Source: Pseudomonas profundi (GTDB taxonomy: Bacteria > Pseudomonadota > Gammaproteobacteria > Pseudomonadales > Pseudomonadaceae). Taken from it: a stretch of DNA of 64,000 nt. Positions 37,902 to 47,859 of the stretch are shown here, one piece after another. The notes under the pieces are model-generated. The model saw only the letters and a list, made by a program, of their open reading frames with translations, was not told the DNA's origin and did not search any database. The DNA lies in the NCBI RefSeq assembly GCF_008638305.1, contig NZ_VTPZ01000008.1, positions 104,375-168,374 on the forward strand. Direction: 5' to 3'. A program made the translations under genes and the position numbers. The stretch's first letter is position 1. Each line of letters starts with the position of its first letter.

Positions 37902-38438
37902 TTAGAGCGTATCGAGATTCAGCTTGCCATCGGTCAATGCGATCTGCTTGCCGGGGTGCTCGCTCATGCGAACGCTGCCCTGTTCCTCACCGATGCGGTA
38001 ATCCACCTGGTAGCCAACCACTTTGGTAGTAGTGTCGTAAACTGTTTCACAGCGGTTTTCGATAGTGGTGTAGGTGCTGTTCGCCTGCAGTTTTTCCTGT
38101 GTCTTGTTGCCGGCGTAGCCGCCTGCCGCAGCGCCCGCCACAGTGGCGATCTTCTTGCCGCTGCCGCCGCCAACCTGATTGCCCAGAACGCCGCCGACGA
38201 CAGCCCCGGCAACTGAACCGATAATCTGGTGCTGATCCTTGACCGGCTTCTGGCGGGTAACTGCCACGTCCTGGCACACCTGCCGTGAAGTGCGCTCGTC
38301 TTCCTTGATCTCCGCCACGCTGACGACGTCTGCGTGAGTGGGCGTCTTGGGTGCCAGTGCGTTATATCCGGCGATAGCGCCGCCCGCAGTGGCTACGATG
38401 GCGCCTATGACAATTCCTGACAGCATTGATTTATTCAT
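37902..38438 (-). CDS. Glycine-zipper 2TM outer-membrane protein
   Basis: 178 residues from ATG 38438, with AAGGAA upstream. N-terminal membrane or signal segment (about 5-25), then IIGSVAGAVVGGVLGNQVGGGSGKKIATVAGAAAGGYAGNKTQEKLQ (about residues 70-120), a glycine zipper as in the 17-kDa surface antigen family (PF05433). The tail has two cysteines. Similar proteins sit in the envelope. No clear lipobox. Confidence 0.82.
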   Translation of the reverse strand: MNKSMLSGIVIGAIVATAGGAIAGYNALAPKTPTHADVVSVAEIKEDERTSRQVCQDVAVTRQKPVKDQHQIIGSVAGAVVGGVLGNQVGGGSGKKIATVAGAAAGGYAGNKTQEKLQANSTYTTIENRCETVYDTTTKVVGYQVDYRIGEEQGSVRMSEHPGKQIALTDGKLNLDTL

Positions 38439-38561
38439 GGGTAACGCTTCCTTATTTCCGGATTCCGGCACGGCCGGCGATTATGCCGGGCCTCGGACAT
38501 CATCCCATAGGAAATGGTTCAATAATCTTACATTTGGCGCCGATGTGAAGTGGGGCGCGAA

Positions 38562-41480
38562 TCAGCTCTGCCGTGCGCTCTGCTGTGCGACACGGAATAC
38601 TTCGAGCATATGCACAAGCCTGTCGGCATCCACTGCAGGACAAAATAAGGCTCCCTGAAAGTAATCGCAGGGGAGGTGGTCGAATACGGCGAGTTGCTCG
38701 CGGGTTTCAACACCTTCTATCACAACCTCCAGATCCAGGCTGTGAGCTATGCCGATAATGGCGCGCACTACGGCAGCGTCGTGAGGGCTGGCTGCGCAGT
38801 TCTGAACAAATGATTGATTGATCTTGAGCACGTCGACGGGGAGGCGCTTGAGGTAATTGAGCGATGAGTAGCCAGTGCCCAGGTTGTTCAGGGAGAGTAG
38901 TACGCCCTGTTGATGCAGTACGGTCATCCTCGACAGAGCTCCGCTCATGTCCTGAATGACTGCACTTTCCGGTACGCCGAGCTTGAGGCAGCGCGCAGGG
39001 ATGCCGCTGGCATACAGTGCATGATTGAGATGTGGGATGAAATCGGCGTGATGAAATTGCCTGGGGCTGACGTTAACGCTGACACGGAACTGTGTGGGCT
39101 CGGCCAGGCCCGATGCCAATAGTTGTGCTGTCAGTTGGCCGGCCTGTTCGAGCTGCCAGTGCCCGGTCTCAATGAGTATGTCGCTTTGCTCCAGCGCGTC
39201 TTCGAACGCTCCGGACGCAAGCAACCCCCGGACCGGATGATCCCAGTACAGGAAGGCTTCGACGCCGATAACGCGCTGTCTGGAGACATCGAATTGGGGC
39301 TGATAGCGGATCCGCATCTGGCCACACTGAAGCGCCTGTGCTAATTCCGTCTCAATTTCCAGGCGCTCGACGGCCTGGGTCTGCATGGCTTCCTCGAAGA
39401 AAGCAATGCCGTTGCGGCCGCTCTCTTTTACTCGGTACAGCGCAATGTCGGCGCGCTTTAGCAGCTCCTCAGGATTGTCGCCATGATCCGGAATGAGTGC
39501 GATGCCGACGCTTGTGCTGAGTTGCAGACTGTGACCATCGATGTCCATTGGTTCAGCCAGCACATTCAACAGCTTCACTGCACTCTGGTTGATCTGCTCC
39601 ACAAAGGACTGCTCATTTTCTTCGAGCCCGCTGATGAGAACCACAAACTCGTCGCCGCCCAGCCGGGCGACGGTGTCTTCCTTGCGCACTACCGAGAGCA
39701 TGCGCCGCGTCACTTCGCACAGCACTGCGTCGCCGAACGCATGTCCCAGCGTATCGTTGATCTGTTTGAAGCGGTCAAGGTCAAAGAACAGCAGTGCGCC
39801 CTTCAGTCTGTGACGGTTATACAGCGCGATGTTCTGCACGAGCCGGTCACTGAGCAGCAATCGGTTGGGCAGATCCGTCAGAGCGTCGTGATAGGCGAGG
39901 TGTCGGACCCGTTCTTCGATGTACTTCTGTTCGGTGATATCCCGGGCGGTGGTCAGCAGGCAGTCGGTGCCGTTAATGTCGAGCGTTTCGACAGATATCA
40001 GCACGATACGAATCTGGTCGTATTTGTCACGCAGGCGTAATTCACGCTGGCGTATCCGGCCGCAGCGTTTTAGCTCAGCCAGGATTGCAGCACGCTCTCC
40101 AGGTTCGGCCCACAACTCAAGCTCTGCGCTGGTACGGCCGATGGCTTCGGCCGGTGTGAAGCCGGTAAGACGGGTAAAGCCTTCATTGACCTCCAGGTGT
40201 CGGCCCGAGCGCTTCTCGGTAATACTGATTGAGTCGGGACTGGCGCGGAAGGCGCGGGAGAATTTGTTTTCGGAGGCGCGCAGGGCGCTTTCCGCTGCCT
40301 TGCGCGCAGTAATATCTTTGAGGCTTACGAGTGTGCATTGCCGACGGTTGATGGTAAACAGCGCGCTGGAAAGTTCGCAGGTATGTGTCCGGCCATTCAC
40401 ATGGCGTACGTCGATCTCATCTACATGCACGGCTTTGCCTGCCAGCAAACCGGCAATGGTGAGCTGGGAATCATTCGACGGGTTTATCAGCCTTGTTTCT
40501 GTCAATCGCATGCCGATCACGTCTTGCAGGCGGTATCCGAAAGTACGGATGAACGCGCGATTCAGCTCGATAATCACGCCGCTGTCGGTATACATCAGCA
40601 GGTATGGCTCGGGTGCGCCCTGGAACAGCTCGGAAAACTTCCGTTGGCTCTCCGCCAATGCTTGCTCACTTCGACGTCGTTCAGTGATATCCAGCAGCGT
40701 GCCGGTCAGGCGCAATGGCTTGTCTTCAACGTCCCGGTCCAGGCGTGCGGTCGCTTCGAGCCACTTCAAGCTGCCATCCGGTTGGCTGATACGATAGGTC
40801 AGTCGGTGGCGGCGTCGGCGACCGCGGCAGATCGCAATGAAGGCACGGCGCATGGCGCGCTGATCTTCCTTGAGCACCACGGTCATAAAGGTTTGTATTA
40901 GTCCTTTCCAGGCGTTCGGCGAGCAACGGTGAAGTACCGCCGACCGCGCCGAGGCATTCAGCAAGCCGCTCTGGATGTCCAGCTCCCATATCCCCATTTG
41001 TGAGGCATCCAACGCAAGAGCAAGGCTATCCTGATCGGGGAGGGTTGTGTCCCCAGCATCGAGGGGCGATGGGCGGTGACTTCCTCGAGGGCTTGCAAGC
41101 GGCTGAAACAGATACAAACGGTGGGGCCCGTTGGCAAGGGATACACGTTCGATGCTGAGGCTACAGCTGAGCATTCTGCCGTCACGGCAGCGAAGCGATG
41201 TTTCAAGCGTTATTGGATACTCTCCGGCGGCAAATCGTGCAAGCCATTGCTTGCGCCCGGCGGCATTGGGCCAAAGCGGAAATCTCCCGTCCTGCTGACC
41301 CTGCAGCGCCTGCGATTTCCAACCAAACAGTTGGTCGAATGCGCTATTCGAATCGAGAATCTGGTCGGACTGATCACCCACCAACAGGCCTGCGGTGGGC
41401 ATGCGGTGGAAAAGAATGCCGAAAGCATCATCCTGATATTGCCCGGTGTCAGCTACGTGGGCCCCTGACACATACTCCAT
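38562..41480 (-). CDS. PAS-GGDEF-EAL protein with intact GGDEF and degenerate EAL
   Basis: 972 residues, cytoplasmic. PAS-like regions about 20-125, 155-265, 280-395 and 410-520, GGDEF about 530-695, EAL about 705-965. The cyclase motif is RLGGDEF (608-612) with an inhibitory I-site R599-K-E-D602, so diguanylate cyclase activity is likely. In the EAL domain EAL is EAF (741-743), the metal Glu of the EITES block is G835, and the DDFGTG pair is NNLGTG (N865, N866), so phosphodiesterase activity is unlikely. The EAL half is probably a regulatory module. Signals sensed by the PAS units are unknown. Confidence 0.88.
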   Translation of the reverse strand: MEYVSGAHVADTGQYQDDAFGILFHRMPTAGLLVGDQSDQILDSNSAFDQLFGWKSQALQGQQDGRFPLWPNAAGRKQWLARFAAGEYPITLETSLRCRDGRMLSCSLSIERVSLANGPHRLYLFQPLASPRGSHRPSPLDAGDTTLPDQDSLALALDASQMGIWELDIQSGLLNASARSAVLHRCSPNAWKGLIQTFMTVVLKEDQRAMRRAFIAICRGRRRRHRLTYRISQPDGSLKWLEATARLDRDVEDKPLRLTGTLLDITERRRSEQALAESQRKFSELFQGAPEPYLLMYTDSGVIIELNRAFIRTFGYRLQDVIGMRLTETRLINPSNDSQLTIAGLLAGKAVHVDEIDVRHVNGRTHTCELSSALFTINRRQCTLVSLKDITARKAAESALRASENKFSRAFRASPDSISITEKRSGRHLEVNEGFTRLTGFTPAEAIGRTSAELELWAEPGERAAILAELKRCGRIRQRELRLRDKYDQIRIVLISVETLDINGTDCLLTTARDITEQKYIEERVRHLAYHDALTDLPNRLLLSDRLVQNIALYNRHRLKGALLFFDLDRFKQINDTLGHAFGDAVLCEVTRRMLSVVRKEDTVARLGGDEFVVLISGLEENEQSFVEQINQSAVKLLNVLAEPMDIDGHSLQLSTSVGIALIPDHGDNPEELLKRADIALYRVKESGRNGIAFFEEAMQTQAVERLEIETELAQALQCGQMRIRYQPQFDVSRQRVIGVEAFLYWDHPVRGLLASGAFEDALEQSDILIETGHWQLEQAGQLTAQLLASGLAEPTQFRVSVNVSPRQFHHADFIPHLNHALYASGIPARCLKLGVPESAVIQDMSGALSRMTVLHQQGVLLSLNNLGTGYSSLNYLKRLPVDVLKINQSFVQNCAASPHDAAVVRAIIGIAHSLDLEVVIEGVETREQLAVFDHLPCDYFQGALFCPAVDADRLVHMLEVFRVAQQSARQS

Positions 41481-41542
41481 GGAAGGTTCCTGCGGCGGTA
41501 GGTAAGTCGGTCTGTTCTGAAAATAGCTGGTTGGCTGACGGG

Positions 41543-42439
41543 CTACAAGGCCAGTGGTCTGTAAACTTGCGCTGGGTGCGTTTTGAGCATGTCGATCATG
41601 GCGCGCCCTGCGTTTGACATGGTTTTGCCGCTATGCCAGATGCACCCCAGCTGTCTGACCAGGTGAGTGTCCGGAACGGTCAGGCTGCGCACCTGCTCAT
41701 CTAGCATGGTGCGCGGTAATACGCTCCATGCCAGGCCGATGGAAACCATCATTTTTATCGTTTCAAGATAATTGGTACTCATGCTGATTTGTGGCGTAAT
41801 GCCATGCCGCTCGAACGCCTGGCTGACGATACGGTGGGTAAAGGTATTCAGCCCCGGAAATACGGCCGGGTAGCTGGCCAATTGTTCCAGCGTGATGTGT
41901 CGTTCAATGGCAAGTGGATGATCTGGGGCTACGACGAATTCCAGCACGTCGTTCCAGATGTTCTCTGCAATGATCGGCGACTCAACCCTTGGCGCGAGAG
42001 TAATCACCGCCAGTTCGACTTCGCCATGCATGACTCGGTCGTGTGCGACCTCGGAATCCAGAAAATGAATATCCAGCGCGACCTCGGGATAGCGCTTGGT
42101 ATACTGCCGGAGCACCGGCGGCAGCCGATGAAGCCCTATATGGTGGCTGGTGGCGAGCGATAAACGGCCTTGCACAGTGGACGACAGGTTGCTGAGAGCC
42201 CGCTGCGTGTCACCCAGCACGCCGAGGATGTCCTCTGCGCGGGGTTTGAGCACACGGCCTGCCTCCGTCAGGGTTATATGTCGACCGATTCGGTCGAACA
42301 GCCGAGCGCCGAGCTGGGTCTCGAGGGCTGCGATTCTCTTGCTTATCGCCGGCTGGGTAAGATGCAGTGATTCGGCCGCTCGCGAAAAGGATCCGCTGGC
42401 CGCAACCGCCAGAAAAGCAGACAGATTCGCAGTGTCCAT
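41543..42439 (-). CDS. LysR-type regulator divergent from leuC
   Basis: 298 residues with a helix-turn-helix (ANLSAFLAVAASGSFSRAAESLHLTQPAISKRIAALE) and a LysR ligand domain. It lies 141 bp from leuC, the place where a LysR gene stands by leuC in P. aeruginosa. Ligand and targets unknown; control of leuC is inferred only from the divergent layout. Confidence 0.88.
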   Translation of the reverse strand: MDTANLSAFLAVAASGSFSRAAESLHLTQPAISKRIAALETQLGARLFDRIGRHITLTEAGRVLKPRAEDILGVLGDTQRALSNLSSTVQGRLSLATSHHIGLHRLPPVLRQYTKRYPEVALDIHFLDSEVAHDRVMHGEVELAVITLAPRVESPIIAENIWNDVLEFVVAPDHPLAIERHITLEQLASYPAVFPGLNTFTHRIVSQAFERHGITPQISMSTNYLETIKMMVSIGLAWSVLPRTMLDEQVRSLTVPDTHLVRQLGCIWHSGKTMSNAGRAMIDMLKTHPAQVYRPLAL

Positions 42440-42580
42440 AGGTATTCCAGTTGGTAATCCAAACCATGAATATAATGAATTTGTTTTATTGGTTGCCAGC
42501 TTTTAGTATTCGCCATGATTAGCAACGCAGGTTCTGCATGACGGCGTCCGACCGTCCTCGGCCTGATTCAGGAGATCAGC
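42440..42580. promoter_or_regulatory. Divergent control region between the LysR gene and leuC
   Basis: 141 bp, locally A/T-rich (TATAATGAATTTG), compatible with promoters for both genes. A LysR-type site is expected but was not recognised. leuC has a good AGGAG ribosome site. Confidence 0.4.
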
Positions 42581-44014
42581 ATGTCCGCCAAGACGCTTTA
42601 CGACAAGCTTTGGGATAACCATCTGGTTAAACAGCGGGACGATGGTTCCGCACTGCTTTATATCGATCGCCACCTGTTGCACGAGGTGACCTCGCCGCAG
42701 GCTTTTGAAGGGTTGCGGTTGGCTGGTCGCAAGCCCTGGCGCATTGATGCGAACCTGGCGACGCCAGACCATAACGTGCCGACTACCAATCGGTCGGCGG
42801 GGGTAGCGGGTATCGACGATCAGGTCTCCAAGCTGCAGGTCACCACCCTGGACGACAACTGTCTGGACTTCGGCATCATGGAATTCCAGATGACTGATCG
42901 CCGTCAGGGCATTGTGCACGTGGTCGGTCCGGAGCAGGGGGCTACATTGCCGGGTATGACCATCGTCTGTGGTGATTCGCATACCGCAACGCATGGCGCT
43001 TTTGCGGCCCTGGCGCATGGCATCGGCACCTCCGAAGTCGAGCACGTGCTGGCCACCCAGTGCCTTGTCGCCAAGAAAATGAAGAACATGCTGGTCAACG
43101 TTGAGGGCAAGTTGGGCTTTGGCGTGACGGCCAAGGACATTGTCCTGGCCGTCATCGGCAAGATCGGTACCGCCGGTGGTAACGGGCACGCAATTGAATT
43201 TGCCGGTTCCGCGATTCGGGATCTGTCGATCGAAGGGCGCATGACCATATGCAATATGGCTATCGAGGCGGGTGCGCGGGTTGGTCTGGTTGCCTGCGAC
43301 GAGAAGACCATCGATTACGTCAAGGGTCGTCCCTACGCGCCCAAGGGTGAGGACTGGGAGCGGTCAGTTGCAGCGTGGCAGGATCTGGTCTCGGATGCCG
43401 AGGCTGAGTTCGACACAGTTGTTGAACTGGACGCGACGCAGATTCAGCCCCAGGTGTCCTGGGGTACGTCTCCGGAAATGGTCGTTGCCATCCACGACAA
43501 GGTGCCGGATCCGACACAGGAAGCGGACGCCGTCAAGCGCAGCGGTTATGAACGCGCGCTGCAGTATATGGGGCTCGCGGCCAACCAGCCGATCAGCTCC
43601 ATCAAGCTTGATCGGGTATTCATCGGTTCCTGTACCAACTCGCGTATCGAAGATCTGCGCGCCGCAGCGGCTGTCGCGAAGGGCCGCCACGTTTCGCCAA
43701 TGATCAAGCAGGCGATGGTGGTGCCGGGCTCCGGACTGGTCAAGGAGCAGGCCGAAAACGAGGGTCTGGACAAGATCTTTCTGGCCGCGGGTTTTGAATG
43801 GCGCGATCCGGGTTGTTCCATGTGTCTGGCAATGAACCCTGACCGCCTGCAGGCGGGCGAGCATTGCGCTTCAACGTCCAATCGCAACTTCGAGGGTCGT
43901 CAGGGCAACGGGGGGCGCACGCACCTGGTCAGCCCGGCAATGGCAGCTGCGGCCGCTATCGCTGGTCATTTTGTCGACGTTCGGGAAATGCTCAAGCAGG
44001 AGGTAAGCGCATGA
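42581..44014 (+). CDS. leuC: 3-isopropylmalate dehydratase, large subunit
   Basis: 477 residues. The iron-sulfur ligands are Cys in [17 protein letters not shown] and both in [12 protein letters not shown], together with [11 protein letters not shown]. LeuC with LeuD isomerises 2-isopropylmalate in leucine synthesis. The stop overlaps the leuD start (ATGA). Confidence 0.97.
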   Translation: MSAKTLYDKLWDNHLVKQRDDGSALLYIDRHLLHEVTSPQAFEGLRLAGRKPWRIDANLATPDHNVPTTNRSAGVAGIDDQVSKLQVTTLDDNCLDFGIMEFQMTDRRQGIVHVVGPEQGATLPGMTIVCGDSHTATHGAFAALAHGIGTSEVEHVLATQCLVAKKMKNMLVNVEGKLGFGVTAKDIVLAVIGKIGTAGGNGHAIEFAGSAIRDLSIEGRMTICNMAIEAGARVGLVACDEKTIDYVKGRPYAPKGEDWERSVAAWQDLVSDAEAEFDTVVELDATQIQPQVSWGTSPEMVVAIHDKVPDPTQEADAVKRSGYERALQYMGLAANQPISSIKLDRVFIGSCTNSRIEDLRAAAAVAKGRHVSPMIKQAMVVPGSGLVKEQAENEGLDKIFLAAGFEWRDPGCSMCLAMNPDRLQAGEHCASTSNRNFEGRQGNGGRTHLVSPAMAAAAAIAGHFVDVREMLKQEVSA

Positions 44015-44658
44015 AGCCTTTTACACAGCACACCGGCCTGGTTGCACCGCTTGACCGCGCCAATGTCGATACGGATCTGATCATTCCAAAGCAGTTCCTG
44101 AAGTCGATCAAGCGTACCGGCTTTGGTCAGAACCTGTTCGACGAACTGCGTTACCTTGACGAAGGTTTCCCGGGTCAGGACTCCACCAACCGCCCGCTGA
44201 ACCCTGACTTCGTACTCAATCAGCCCCGGTATCAGGGGGCAAGTGTGCTGCTGGCGCGCAAGAATTTTGGTTGCGGCTCCAGTCGCGAGCATGCGCCATG
44301 GGCGTTGGAAGAGTACGGTTTTCGCGCCATCCTTGCGCCGAGTTTTGCCGATATCTTTTATAACAACAGCTTTAAGAACGGGTTGTTACCCATTGTTTTA
44401 AAAGAAAAAGATGTTGACGACCTGTTTCGGCAGGCAGAGACGGAAGAGGGCTATCAGCTGACCATTGATCTCGACGCACAAACCGTCACCCGGCCCGACG
44501 GTGTCAGCTATTCCTTCGAGATTGACGAGTTTCGCAAGCATTGCCTGCTTAATGGTCTGGATGATATCGGCCTGACTCTTCAGGATGCCGATGCCATCCG
44601 GAACTTTGAAGAGCAGCACAAACAGGCCAATCCGTGGCTGTTTGGTGCGATCAAGTAG
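44011..44658 (+). CDS. leuD: 3-isopropylmalate dehydratase, small subunit
   Basis: 215 residues from the ATG overlapping the leuC stop, preceded by GGAGG; a longer frame opening at 43864 would run through leuC. Family words [16 protein letters not shown] and [19 protein letters not shown] are present. It partners LeuC. Confidence 0.97.
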   Translation: MKPFTQHTGLVAPLDRANVDTDLIIPKQFLKSIKRTGFGQNLFDELRYLDEGFPGQDSTNRPLNPDFVLNQPRYQGASVLLARKNFGCGSSREHAPWALEEYGFRAILAPSFADIFYNNSFKNGLLPIVLKEKDVDDLFRQAETEEGYQLTIDLDAQTVTRPDGVSYSFEIDEFRKHCLLNGLDDIGLTLQDADAIRNFEEQHKQANPWLFGAIK

Positions 44659-44694
44659 CTCAACGTAGGTGCACCAGCTCGCCGGAGGAGCGCG

Positions 44695-45458
44695 ATGAGC
44701 AAATTGGCACATGACCAGGTCGTTCAGCGTCAATTCGGCGAGCAGGCGCAGGCGTATCTGCAGAGCGGCATTCATTCGGTTGGGCCTGAACTGGCCGAGC
44801 TGGCGGAAGCCGTAACGCAAACGCGGCAGGCTCAGGTGCTGGATCTGGGTTGTGGCGCCGGCCACGTCAGCTTTCATGTGGCGCCGCTGGCAGGGACTGT
44901 TGTCGCTTACGACCTGTCGCAAGGGATGCTTGATGTAGTCGCCGCCACAGCCGCGGCAGAAAAGCTTGGCAATATAAGCGTCAGGCAGGGCGCGGCGGAG
45001 CAATTGCCCTTCGCGGATGAAAGCTTTGATTTTGTATTCAGTCGGTATTCGGCGCACCACTGGTACGACCCGCAGCAGGCATTGCGCGAGGTTCGGCGCG
45101 TGCTCAAGCCAGACGGTCGAGTTGCTTTTGTTGACGTTGCTTCACCTGGCGAGGCCTTGGTGGATACCTACCTTCAGACAGTAGAAGTGTTGCGCGACAC
45201 CAGCCATGTGCGCGATTACTCCGCGACCGAATGGCTCGACATGTTCAGTTCGGCTGGGTTGCTGGTATCCGGTCACCGCATGCAACGGTGTCACTGGAGT
45301 TCAGTTCCTGGGTCGGCCGCATGCGCACTCCCCGCGCTATGACTGTGGCTATTCGCCTTTTGCAACAATCAGTTAGCGAAGACGTTGTAAGTTTTTTCGA
45401 GATATCAGGTGACGGTTCATTCAGCACCGATGTGATCGTGCTGTGGGGCGGTCGCTGA
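44695..45458 (+). pseudogene. SAM-dependent methyltransferase with an apparent frameshift
   Basis: The N-terminal 200 residues (44695 to about 45285) are a normal UbiE-like methyltransferase: VLDLGCGAGHVSFHVAP, a Val-Phe-Ser-Arg motif IV region DFVFSRYSAHHW, and DTSHVRDYSATEWLD. After GHRMQ the frame breaks and reaches a stop at 45342, while the +2 frame carries on with TVSLEFSSWVGRMRTP and a normal C-terminus to 45458. One base appears to be missing near 45280-45290. Family members have about 255 residues, fitting the joined frames. It lies between leuD and leuB, as in other pseudomonads. A sequencing error cannot be excluded. Confidence 0.75.
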
Positions 45459-45499
45459 TTTGTATTCACCAGACGCTGCGGCGTTAACAGAGAGAGATT

Positions 45500-46582
45500 A
45501 TGAGTAAGCAGATTCTCGTTTTACCCGGTGACGGCATCGGTCCGGAGATTATGGGCGAGGCCGTCAAGGTGCTTGACCTGGCAATCGAAAAGTTCGATCT
45601 CGATATGCAACTTGAGACCGACGACCTGGGTGGTGCGGCCTATGACCGTTATGGTTCGCCGTTGGCTGATGAGACGCTGGAGCGCGCTCGCAAGGCGGAT
45701 GCGATTCTGCTCGGGGCGGTAGGCGGGCCGAAATGGGACTCGATCGATCCGTCTCTGCGCCCTGAGCGGGGATTGCTGAAAATCCGCTCGCAGCTGGCGC
45801 TGTTCGGCAACCTGCGTCCGGCCATTCTGTATCCGCAGCTGGCCGATGCGTCGACGCTGAAGCCTGAGGTGGTATCAGGGCTGGATATTCTGATCGTGCG
45901 CGAATTGACCGGTGGCATTTACTTCGGTCAGCCACGCGAGCGCCGTACGCTCGAGAATGGCGAGCGACAGGCCTATGACACCTTGCCCTACAGCGAAAGC
46001 GAGGTTCGTCGCATCGCCAAAGTCGGTTTTGACATGGCCATGGTGCGCAATAAAAAGCTCTGCTCGGTCGACAAGGCCAATGTGCTCGCCTCCAGCCAGC
46101 TATGGCGGGAAGTGGTTGAAGAAGTGGCCAGGGATTATCCCGAGGTCGAGCTTTCGCATATGTATGTCGATAACGCTGCCATGCAGCTGGTACGTGCGCC
46201 CAAGCAGTTCGACGTCATCGTCACTGACAACATGTTCGGCGATATCCTGTCGGATCAGGCGTCCATGCTCACGGGCTCCATCGGCATGCTGCCCTCGGCA
46301 TCGCTGGACTCGAACAACAAGGGTATGTATGAGCCGTGCCATGGCAGCGCGCCTGACATCGCGGGGCAGGGCATCGCCAATCCACTGGCGACCATCCTGT
46401 CCGTTTCGATGATGCTGCGTTACAGCTTCAATCAGGTTGCCGCTGCTGATGCCATCGAGAAGGCGGTCAGCCTGGTTCTCGATAAAGGGTTGCGCACTGG
46501 AGACATCATGTCGGAGGGCTGCCGTCGGATAGGCACCGCCGAGATGGGTGATGCCGTGGTAGCGGAATTGAAAAACCTGTAA
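45500..46582 (+). CDS. leuB: 3-isopropylmalate dehydrogenase
   Basis: 360 residues. Conserved blocks [39 protein letters not shown] and [19 protein letters not shown] define the beta-decarboxylating dehydrogenase. It oxidises 3-isopropylmalate to 2-ketoisocaproate with NAD. A hairpin terminator follows. Confidence 0.97.
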   Translation: MSKQILVLPGDGIGPEIMGEAVKVLDLAIEKFDLDMQLETDDLGGAAYDRYGSPLADETLERARKADAILLGAVGGPKWDSIDPSLRPERGLLKIRSQLALFGNLRPAILYPQLADASTLKPEVVSGLDILIVRELTGGIYFGQPRERRTLENGERQAYDTLPYSESEVRRIAKVGFDMAMVRNKKLCSVDKANVLASSQLWREVVEEVARDYPEVELSHMYVDNAAMQLVRAPKQFDVIVTDNMFGDILSDQASMLTGSIGMLPSASLDSNNKGMYEPCHGSAPDIAGQGIANPLATILSVSMMLRYSFNQVAAADAIEKAVSLVLDKGLRTGDIMSEGCRRIGTAEMGDAVVAELKNL

Positions 46583-46596
46583 TCTGTACGGCTACG

Positions 46597-46636
46597 TGCA
46601 TTCGGCTCATGCCGGATGCAGCTGTTTCTGAATTTT
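46597..46636 (+). terminator. Hairpin between leuB and asd
   Basis: Stem TGCATTCGGC / GCCGGATGCA (one G-U pair) with a 4-base loop, followed at some distance by TTTTT. It probably ends or attenuates leu transcription. A palindrome CCCCCCGGGGGG (46639-46650) lies next, directly before the asd start. Confidence 0.6.
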
Positions 46637-46655
46637 TACCCCCCGGGGGGCAAAT

Positions 46656-47768
46656 ATGAAAAGAGTTGGACTGGTAGGTTGGCGTGGCATGGTCGGCTCC
46701 GTGCTGATGCAACGCATGCGTGAAGAAAACGATTTCGACAACATCGAGCCGGTGTTCTTCACCACCTCCAATGTGGGCGGCCAGGGTCCGGATATCGGCA
46801 AGGATATCCCGCCGCTGATGGACGCCTTCGATCTGGAATCCCTGAAAACGCTGGACGTTGTCATCACCTGTCAGGGTGGCGATTACACCCAGACCGTGTA
46901 TGCGAAGCTGCGCGCCGAAGGCTGGAATGGTTACTGGATCGACGCTGCTTCCACCCTGCGCATGGAAGACGAGGCAGTCATCGTCCTCGATCCGGTTAAC
47001 CGTCGGAACATCGATCAGGCGCTGCGTGACGGGGTCAAGACCTACGTCGGCGGAAACTGTACTGTAAGCCTGATGCTGATGGGGTTGGGAGGCCTGTTTG
47101 AAAACGGTCTGGTCGAGTGGATGACTGCCATGACCTACCAGGCAGCCAGTGGCTCCGGCGCGCAGAATATGCGGGAACTGATTAACCAGATGGGCACAAT
47201 CAACGCCTCTGTCGCTGACAAACTGGCTGATCCAGCCAGCGCGATCCTGGAGATTGATCGCACTGTTGCCTCGACGCTGCGTGATGACAGTTTCCCGGTT
47301 GAGCATTTTGGTGTGCCATTGGCCGGCAGCCTGATTCCATGGATCGACAAGCAGCTGCCGAACGGGCAGAGTCGTGAGGAATGGAAGGCGCAGGCGGAGA
47401 CCAACAAGATCATTGGTCGTAGCGGTCGTCCTATCCCGGTGGACGGCATCTGCGTGCGAATTGGTGCCATGCGCTGTCACAGCCAGGCATTGACCATCAA
47501 GTTGAACAAGGATGTGCCGCTCGCTGATATCGAGGCGATGCTGGATGCACACAGCCCTTGGTCGAAGGTAGTGCCGAACGAGAAGGAAGCCACTCTCCGG
47601 GATCTGACACCGACGACTGTTACCGGTAATCTGACCGTTCCCGTAGGCCGCTTGCGCAAACTGAACATGGGCTCGCAGTATCTGTCCGCGTTCACTGTAG
47701 GCGACCAGTTGCTATGGGGCGCTGCAGAGCCGCTACGTCGCATGCTGAACATTCTCCAAGAAGACTGA
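46656..47768 (+). CDS. asd: Aspartate-semialdehyde dehydrogenase
   Basis: 370 residues. [10 protein letters not shown] is the cofactor loop, C135 in [10 protein letters not shown] the nucleophile, and [20 protein letters not shown] the C-terminal signature. It reduces aspartyl phosphate to the semialdehyde for lysine, threonine and methionine. The ribosome site is within a GGGGGG run. Confidence 0.96.
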   Translation: MKRVGLVGWRGMVGSVLMQRMREENDFDNIEPVFFTTSNVGGQGPDIGKDIPPLMDAFDLESLKTLDVVITCQGGDYTQTVYAKLRAEGWNGYWIDAASTLRMEDEAVIVLDPVNRRNIDQALRDGVKTYVGGNCTVSLMLMGLGGLFENGLVEWMTAMTYQAASGSGAQNMRELINQMGTINASVADKLADPASAILEIDRTVASTLRDDSFPVEHFGVPLAGSLIPWIDKQLPNGQSREEWKAQAETNKIIGRSGRPIPVDGICVRIGAMRCHSQALTIKLNKDVPLADIEAMLDAHSPWSKVVPNEKEATLRDLTPTTVTGNLTVPVGRLRKLNMGSQYLSAFTVGDQLLWGAAEPLRRMLNILQED

Positions 47769-47804
47769 GGCTGGTCCAGCTCGATAGTCTGAGCAGGCCT
47801 GACA

Positions 47805-47838
47805 GGGCATTCCCGTTATCTCGGGGATGCCCTTTTTG
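47805..47838 (+). terminator. Strong intrinsic terminator of asd
   Basis: 11-bp stem GGGCATTCCCG / CGGGGATGCCC with one G-U pair, 6-base loop, then TTTTTG. It lies 36 bases after the asd stop. Confidence 0.9.
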
Positions 47839-47859
47839 TTTTAAAATCAAGGGGTTGTA

